A stretch of 45,355 bases of DNA from JADFUS01 sp036653215 (GTDB lineage: Bacteria > Bacteroidota > Bacteroidia > Bacteroidales > Rikenellaceae). Position numbers and translations under genes: made by a program. The stretch spans positions 1 to 45,355 of the forward strand of contig JAVVUK010000004.1 of NCBI GenBank assembly GCA_036653215.1, given 5' to 3'. Shown piece by piece: positions 40,944-45,355 of this stretch. Under the pieces are notes generated by a model. The model saw nothing but the letters and a program-made list of their open reading frames with translations. It did not search any database and was not told the DNA's origin. Within the stretch, counting starts at the first letter, position 1; every line of letters starts with the position of its first letter.

Positions 40944-43673
40944 TTAATATCTATTACCCCTACTCTCTTGTCTGTCAAGGTCTATCATATGTATCTCAAG
41001 AGAAGTGAGGTCTGTAATTATAACGTTACGTGGTTTGCTGCCGTGTTGAGGACCGACAATGCCCGCTTTTTCAAGTTGGTCCATTATGCGTCCTGCACGG
41101 TTAAAGCCTATGGAGAAGTTACGTTGTATTGTCGATGCCGACCCTTGTTGGTTCTGCACCACATAACGAGCGATTTCGTCAAAGCGTACATCTCGTCGTT
41201 GGGTGATGCTTTCACCATATCCGCCATTGTTATTATTTTCTTTCGTGTCTTTTGTCTCAGGCACAAATTCTGGTAATTCGTAAGGCGTAGGATACCCTTG
41301 TTGGCTTCCTATAAATTCGGTGATCTTCTCAACTTCGGGCGTATCCACAAAGGCGCATTGAACACGTGTAAGCTCATTGCTATTTGAGACAAGCATATCT
41401 CCACACCCGATAAGTTGGTTTGCTCCTACATGGTCGAGGATGGTCTTGGAGTCGATAGACGAGGTTACACGGAACGCAATACGTGTTGGGAAGTTCGCCT
41501 TTATGACACCAGTAATAATGTTTACCGTTGGTCTTTGTGTGGCAATGACAAGGTGTATACCGACGGCACGAGCAAGTTGTGCTATACGTGAAATAGGCGT
41601 TTCTATCTCTTTGCCGGCAGTCATAATAAGGTCTGCAAACTCATCTATTATAACTACAAAATAAGGCAAGAAACGGTGTCCTTTATTTGGGTTTAAACGT
41701 CTATTTTTAAACTTCTCGTTATAGTCTTTTATGCGCACCACCTTCGCCATCTTAAGAAGTGAGTAACGTTCGTCCATCTCTATACACAACGAATTTAGGG
41801 TGTGGATGACTTTGTCTGTGTCTGTAATTATCGCCTCGTCAGCATCTGGAAGCTTTGCTAAATAGTGCTTTTCTATATTTTTATAAAGGGCAAGTTCTAC
41901 CTTTTTAGGGTCTACAAGGATAAATTTAAGTTCAGCAGGGTGTTTCTTATATAATAAGGATGTCATGATTACATTTAACCCAACCGACTTGCCTTGACCT
42001 GTTGCTCCGGCAACTAAAAGGTGAGGTGCTTTGGCAAGGTCAAATACATAATCTTCATTTTGTATGGTACGTCCCATGACAATCGGTAATTCTGCCGTAC
42101 TCTCTTGAAACGGTTTTGATTTAAGGACAGAATACATAGATACTATCTCTGTGTTTTTATTAGGCACCTCAATTCCTATTGTTCCCTTGCCTGGCATGGG
42201 AGCAATTATACGGATCCCTAATGCAGAAAGGCTTAGAGCTATGTTGTCCTCAAGGTTTTTAATCTTTGAGATACGAACCCCTGATGCCGGCACAATTTCA
42301 TATAAGGTGACTGTTGGTCCTGCAGTAACACGTATGCTCTCTATGTTGATCCCAAAATCCTTGAGTGTGCTTACTATTCGACGTTTATTTTCGGCCTTCT
42401 CCTCTGCTGAGACGTTTATGAGGACTGCTCTATCGTTAAGCAGGCTTATAGGAGGCAGTTTATAGTTAGACAACTCACGTGTAGGGTCATAGACCTCTTG
42501 TGTTATGTCACTCTCCTCCATCTCGTCGGGGATGTTGTATTTTATCTTAACCCCATCACCATCGGTGACAACGCTGTTTCCTGTTACGGCGATCTCAAAG
42601 TCTACCCCGTCGTCTTCTAAAAGTATAGGTTTTATTATGTCCTCTTCCTTCACCTCATCCTCTTCTCTTGTGGGTACTTCTATCATAGGAATATCGTCTT
42701 CAACCTCTGCTTCGCCTATAATGTCGTTGCTACTGTTGCTAAAAGCACGTATATGCTCTTCCACATCGACATACATATTACGACCTTTGGCTGTCGTCTC
42801 ATTCATAAGTTTCTCTCTTAGGCTTTGGCGTAGCTCTTCCTCTTGGTCATCCTCTTCTTCTTCTTCTATTTCTTCCTCTTCTTCTTTGTTGTCGTCAATA
42901 AACGGATCGTCATCGTCCATAGAGTCTTTGATGATAGGTTTGACTTCTGGCTTTTCCTCCGATGGTTTAAATACTTTGTCAGTCACCGCTTTTGACGATT
43001 TCATAAACAAACCCTCACTTTTAGGAATGCTGTAAAGTATCCAAAGTAGGGTAAGCACGATTGAGGTTATAACAAGTCCTCCAGTGCCAATTGTTTCACG
43101 TCCATATAATAAAAGTGTCGAGCCATAGCCTCCGCCAACGCCTACACCACCGCAAAAAGAATCTTCAAAATAAGAGGCTATAAAGGCGGTTATCACAGGA
43201 AATACGGCAAGGGCAAAGAGGGTTGAAGCACATATCTTACGCACTCCCGGCAGTTTCTTGTTCATGACAAGGATTGTAGAGAACAAAATCAAGAAAGGCA
43301 ATAAAAAGCCCCATATTCCAAACCATTGTCCTATAATAATATCGGCAAGCTTATAGCCCAAAGGACCACAAATGTTGTCTTGAGTTTCCCATGTAAAAAT
43401 ATGAGATGTGGTAGATATTAACGAGAAAACAGATATGGCAAATATGATAAGGAATATTGTTATTTTCCTTGCAGGACTCATCTCTTTTTTCTCTTTTCTC
43501 TTTCGTCCTTTTGTTATTGGAGTTACAGGTTTGCTCTTAGGACTCTCATTCTTTGAGGCAAATAGAAAACTAAAGACCTTGCTTGGAGGGCTCTGTGGCT
43601 TCTTTTTCTTTATGATTTTTTTATGACGTTTCGGCTTGTGGCTTAACGAGATGTCACTCTTTTGTTGGGGCAT
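40944..43673 (-). CDS. ftsK: DNA translocase FtsK
   Basis: A 909-residue septal DNA pump for chromosome segregation. About four N-terminal membrane helices (residues ~70-215) follow a basic Lys/Ser-rich tail. The linker (about 235-410) is strongly acidic, with runs such as KEEEEEIEEEEEDDQEEE. The motor has Walker A VAGATGQGKSVGLNV near residue 555 and Walker B VVIIDEFADLIM. The C-terminal gamma winged helix that reads polar sequence motifs (GSASTIQRNFSIGFNRAGRI) is present. It begins two bases after murI. Confidence 0.96.
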   Translation of the reverse strand: MPQQKSDISLSHKPKRHKKIIKKKKPQSPPSKVFSFLFASKNESPKSKPVTPITKGRKRKEKKEMSPARKITIFLIIFAISVFSLISTTSHIFTWETQDNICGPLGYKLADIIIGQWFGIWGFLLPFLILFSTILVMNKKLPGVRKICASTLFALAVFPVITAFIASYFEDSFCGGVGVGGGYGSTLLLYGRETIGTGGLVITSIVLTLLWILYSIPKSEGLFMKSSKAVTDKVFKPSEEKPEVKPIIKDSMDDDDPFIDDNKEEEEEIEEEEEDDQEEELRQSLREKLMNETTAKGRNMYVDVEEHIRAFSNSSNDIIGEAEVEDDIPMIEVPTREEDEVKEEDIIKPILLEDDGVDFEIAVTGNSVVTDGDGVKIKYNIPDEMEESDITQEVYDPTRELSNYKLPPISLLNDRAVLINVSAEEKAENKRRIVSTLKDFGINIESIRVTAGPTVTLYEIVPASGVRISKIKNLEDNIALSLSALGIRIIAPMPGKGTIGIEVPNKNTEIVSMYSVLKSKPFQESTAELPIVMGRTIQNEDYVFDLAKAPHLLVAGATGQGKSVGLNVIMTSLLYKKHPAELKFILVDPKKVELALYKNIEKHYLAKLPDADEAIITDTDKVIHTLNSLCIEMDERYSLLKMAKVVRIKDYNEKFKNRRLNPNKGHRFLPYFVVIIDEFADLIMTAGKEIETPISRIAQLARAVGIHLVIATQRPTVNIITGVIKANFPTRIAFRVTSSIDSKTILDHVGANQLIGCGDMLVSNSNELTRVQCAFVDTPEVEKITEFIGSQQGYPTPYELPEFVPETKDTKENNNNGGYGESITQRRDVRFDEIARYVVQNQQGSASTIQRNFSIGFNRAGRIMDQLEKAGIVGPQHGSKPRNVIITDLTSLEIHMIDLDRQESRGNRY

Positions 43674-43675
43674 AT

Positions 43676-44464
43676 TTATCTATTTATCGTATTAAAGATC
43701 GCTTGCAGCTGCTCTCCACTTTGTGAGGCAGAGCTGCTGATGAAAGTGGTGGTGCCGTCGTCTAAGCGGTCGGTCGTTAGGTCATTATCTTGTAAAACAG
43801 ACCTCACCCTTTTAGCGACAGGCTCGGCAGTATCTATAACTTTTATATCGTCTTTCCCTTTGTCTTTTAGTATGGAAAAGATGGTGCTTTTTAAAAAAGG
43901 GTAATGTGTGCACCCTAAAACAATATGGTCACATCCCAACTCTACCATGGGGCTTATGTAACTCTCTAAAAGCTCCTTTGCTTGTGGAGAAGTTGTCTTT
44001 CCACCCTCTACTATGTCGACTAAGGAATGTCCTATTTGCTTAATCACCTTAACGTCTTTACCATACATCAAGGCAAGACGATCTATCTGTCCGCTTTCGA
44101 TGGTAGAACGTGTGGCGAGGACTCCTATTATTCCACTTTTCGTGTTTTCAACAGCAGGTTTTACGGCAGGTTCGGTAGCGATTATGGGTATCGAAAATTC
44201 GTGTCGTAATACAGCAGACGAGGTTGTGGAAGCGGTGTTGCAGGCAATGACAATAACCTTAACTCCTTTTTCGATTAGTAACCTTATCGCCTTGCGTGAG
44301 AGCTCTATTATCTCCTCACGGCTCCTCTCCCCATAAGGGCAGGAGGCTGTGTCTGCAAAATATATTATATCCTCATGCTTCATGAGGGTTCTTATTTTTT
44401 TAAGTATCGTAAGTCCCCCTATTCCAGAGTCGAAAACTCCTATGGGACTGTTTTTGTCAGCCAT
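43676..44464 (-). CDS. murI: Glutamate racemase
   Basis: A 262-residue enzyme that makes D-glutamate for peptidoglycan. Both catalytic cysteine motifs are present, VIACNTASTTS near residue 74 and VLGCTHYPFL near residue 188, together with FDSGIGGLTIL at the N-terminus and ADTASCPYGERS. It leads a run murI-ftsK-DUF2148-pepP, grouping cell-wall precursor supply with septal DNA transport. A promoter box lies about 25 bases upstream. Confidence 0.97.
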   Translation of the reverse strand: MADKNSPIGVFDSGIGGLTILKKIRTLMKHEDIIYFADTASCPYGERSREEIIELSRKAIRLLIEKGVKVIVIACNTASTTSSAVLRHEFSIPIIATEPAVKPAVENTKSGIIGVLATRSTIESGQIDRLALMYGKDVKVIKQIGHSLVDIVEGGKTTSPQAKELLESYISPMVELGCDHIVLGCTHYPFLKSTIFSILKDKGKDDIKVIDTAEPVAKRVRSVLQDNDLTTDRLDDGTTTFISSSASQSGEQLQAIFNTINR

Positions 44465-44485
44465 CTATAAACATTCTTTCACTCT

Positions 44486-44516
44486 TTTGCAAAGATAGAA
44501 AAAATATGTATCTTTG
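44486..44516 (+). promoter_or_regulatory. Promoter for purL
   Basis: TTTG (44486-44489), exactly 19 bases, TATCTTTG (44509-44516), 31 bases before the ATG at 44548. Its upstream TTTG is also the end of the opposite murI box. Confidence 0.75.
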
Positions 44517-44520
44517 CGAA
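44490..44520 (-). promoter_or_regulatory. Promoter for murI-ftsK
   Basis: On the minus strand: TTCG (44520-44517, one mismatch), 19 bases, TATCTTTG (44497-44490), 25 bases before the ATG at 44464. Fully interleaved with the purL promoter. Confidence 0.6.
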
Positions 44521-44547
44521 AATGTTTTAAATAAAAAATAAATACGG

Positions 44548-45355
44548 ATGATACTATTATTTAAAAACGAAAGTGTCGTATATGCAACGCAAGTACGTTC
44601 AACACTCTCTTCCGAAGATGTTGACAAACTAAAATGGCTCTATGGCAATGCCGAAATTATTAATGCTGAAAGTGTTAAAGGGTTTTTCATAGGACCACGA
44701 CGAGAGATGATCACACCATGGAGTACAAATGCCGTTGAGATAACGCAAAATATGGGTATATCTGGTATTGAGCGTATTGAGGAGTTTATCCCTGTCCCTA
44801 CAAAGGCAGTGGAGTACGACAAGATGCTATATCGCTTTTATGACGGTATCGGTCAAGATGTATACAACATCACCGCTAAGGTAGAACCTATAATATATAT
44901 AGAAGATATTCGTGCTTACAACAAAGAGCAAGGTTTAGCTCTTAATGAGCAAGAGGTGATTTATCTTGAAGGAATAGCTAAAAAAGTAGGTCGTCGTCTT
45001 ACAGACTCTGAGGTGTTTGGCTTTTCTCAAGTAAACTCGGAGCATTGTCGTCACAAAATATTTAACGGTAAATTTATTATAGACGGAGTAGAAAAAGAAA
45101 CCTCTCTTTTCGGTCTTATAAAAAATACAACTAAGGCAAATCATAACGGAGTCGTTTCGGCATATAAAGACAATTGCGCTTTCCTTAAGGGTCCTGTGGT
45201 AGAGCAATTTGCTCCTGCATCGCACGACAAACCCGACTTCTTTAAAGTTACCGATTTCGAATCTGTAATATCTATAAAAGCGGAAACACATAACTTCCCA
45301 ACTACCGTAGAGCCTTTTAATGGGGCTGCAACAGGTGCTGGTGGTGAGATACGTG
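44548..45355 (+). CDS. purL: Phosphoribosylformylglycinamidine synthase, N-terminal part
   Basis: An open frame from ATG 44548 running off the window end after 269 codons. It encodes the start of the large single-chain FGAM synthase (about 1230 residues when whole), which converts FGAR and glutamine to FGAM in purine synthesis. The N-terminal PurS-like domain is followed by the linker helix region (LNEQEVIYLEGIAKKVGRRL), the diagnostic GFSQVNSEHCRHKIFNG, and KAETHNFPTTVEPFNGA with the start of a glycine-rich ATP-site loop. It has a full-consensus promoter divergent from murI. Partial only because of the window edge; no break is seen. Confidence 0.95.
   Translation, partial: MILLFKNESVVYATQVRSTLSSEDVDKLKWLYGNAEIINAESVKGFFIGPRREMITPWSTNAVEITQNMGISGIERIEEFIPVPTKAVEYDKMLYRFYDGIGQDVYNITAKVEPIIYIEDIRAYNKEQGLALNEQEVIYLEGIAKKVGRRLTDSEVFGFSQVNSEHCRHKIFNGKFIIDGVEKETSLFGLIKNTTKANHNGVVSAYKDNCAFLKGPVVEQFAPASHDKPDFFKVTDFESVISIKAETHNFPTTVEPFNGAATGAGGEIR

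Noticed and set aside
42835..42900. DNA microsatellite of CTT/CTC triplets
   Set aside because: It codes in frame for the acidic linker of FtsK, a usual feature of this protein, so it is not a separate repeat element.
42505..43035. 176-residue plus-strand serine-rich open frame
   Set aside because: It is the antisense of the acidic FtsK linker; the Ser runs are the complement of Glu/Asp codons.

Overview
The window reads as chromosomal DNA of a Bacteroidetes bacterium, most likely an anaerobic Bacteroidales. The evidence is internal. Genes are AT-rich and almost never preceded by a Shine-Dalgarno sequence. Many start regions carry the Bacteroidetes promoter form TTTG, about 19 bases, then TAnnTTTG. 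The gene content includes families typical of the phylum: a DUF4954 beta-helix protein, a DUF2723 (GT117-type) membrane protein, a patatin/beta-barrel fusion, an Mrp ATPase without the usual CxxC, and a short RecQ. I cannot name the genus. I see no tRNA or rRNA gene, CRISPR array, prophage or insertion sequence.

Layout. 1-2203: an SUI1/YciH factor divergent from a secreted C1B aminopeptidase, followed by a 405-base gap filled by a 129-base tandem repeat with long inverted symmetry. 2204-6057: a CDGSH protein and queG, divergent from a YbhN-like membrane protein and a membrane-anchored EEP-family hydrolase. 6112-12240: HAD phosphatase, lnt and ribE, then divergently the 1013-residue DUF2723 protein. 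12237-18901: rnhB, recQ, DUF4954, a small putative lipoprotein, bioA and a DUF2059 protein, all on the minus strand.

19111-23991 is the most unusual part: five tightly packed plus-strand genes encoding a heterodisulfide-reductase-like complex (HdrC, HdrB, short HdrA, second HdrC, and a membrane cytochrome-b-like/HdrD fusion). Their order recalls the sHdr cluster of sulfur oxidisers (C1-B1-A-hyp-C2-B2). Here the last subunit is fused to a membrane domain, and no lipoate-binding-protein gene lies nearby. I infer a quinone-linked thiol/disulfide oxidoreductase of unknown substrate.

24061-45355: a patatin/OMP fusion; a cyclophilin-pheS-EnvC-like run; sppA-radA divergent from mrp-waaA; a beta-barrel protein; a GH2-like protein that has lost its catalytic Asn-Glu; a PAS histidine kinase; a murI-ftsK-DUF2148-pepP run; and the first 269 codons of purL, cut by the window edge. 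Most genes are housekeeping (cell envelope, DNA repair, cofactors). Start codons were re-chosen at ATG where the longest open frame began at TTG and ran into a neighbour or a promoter.
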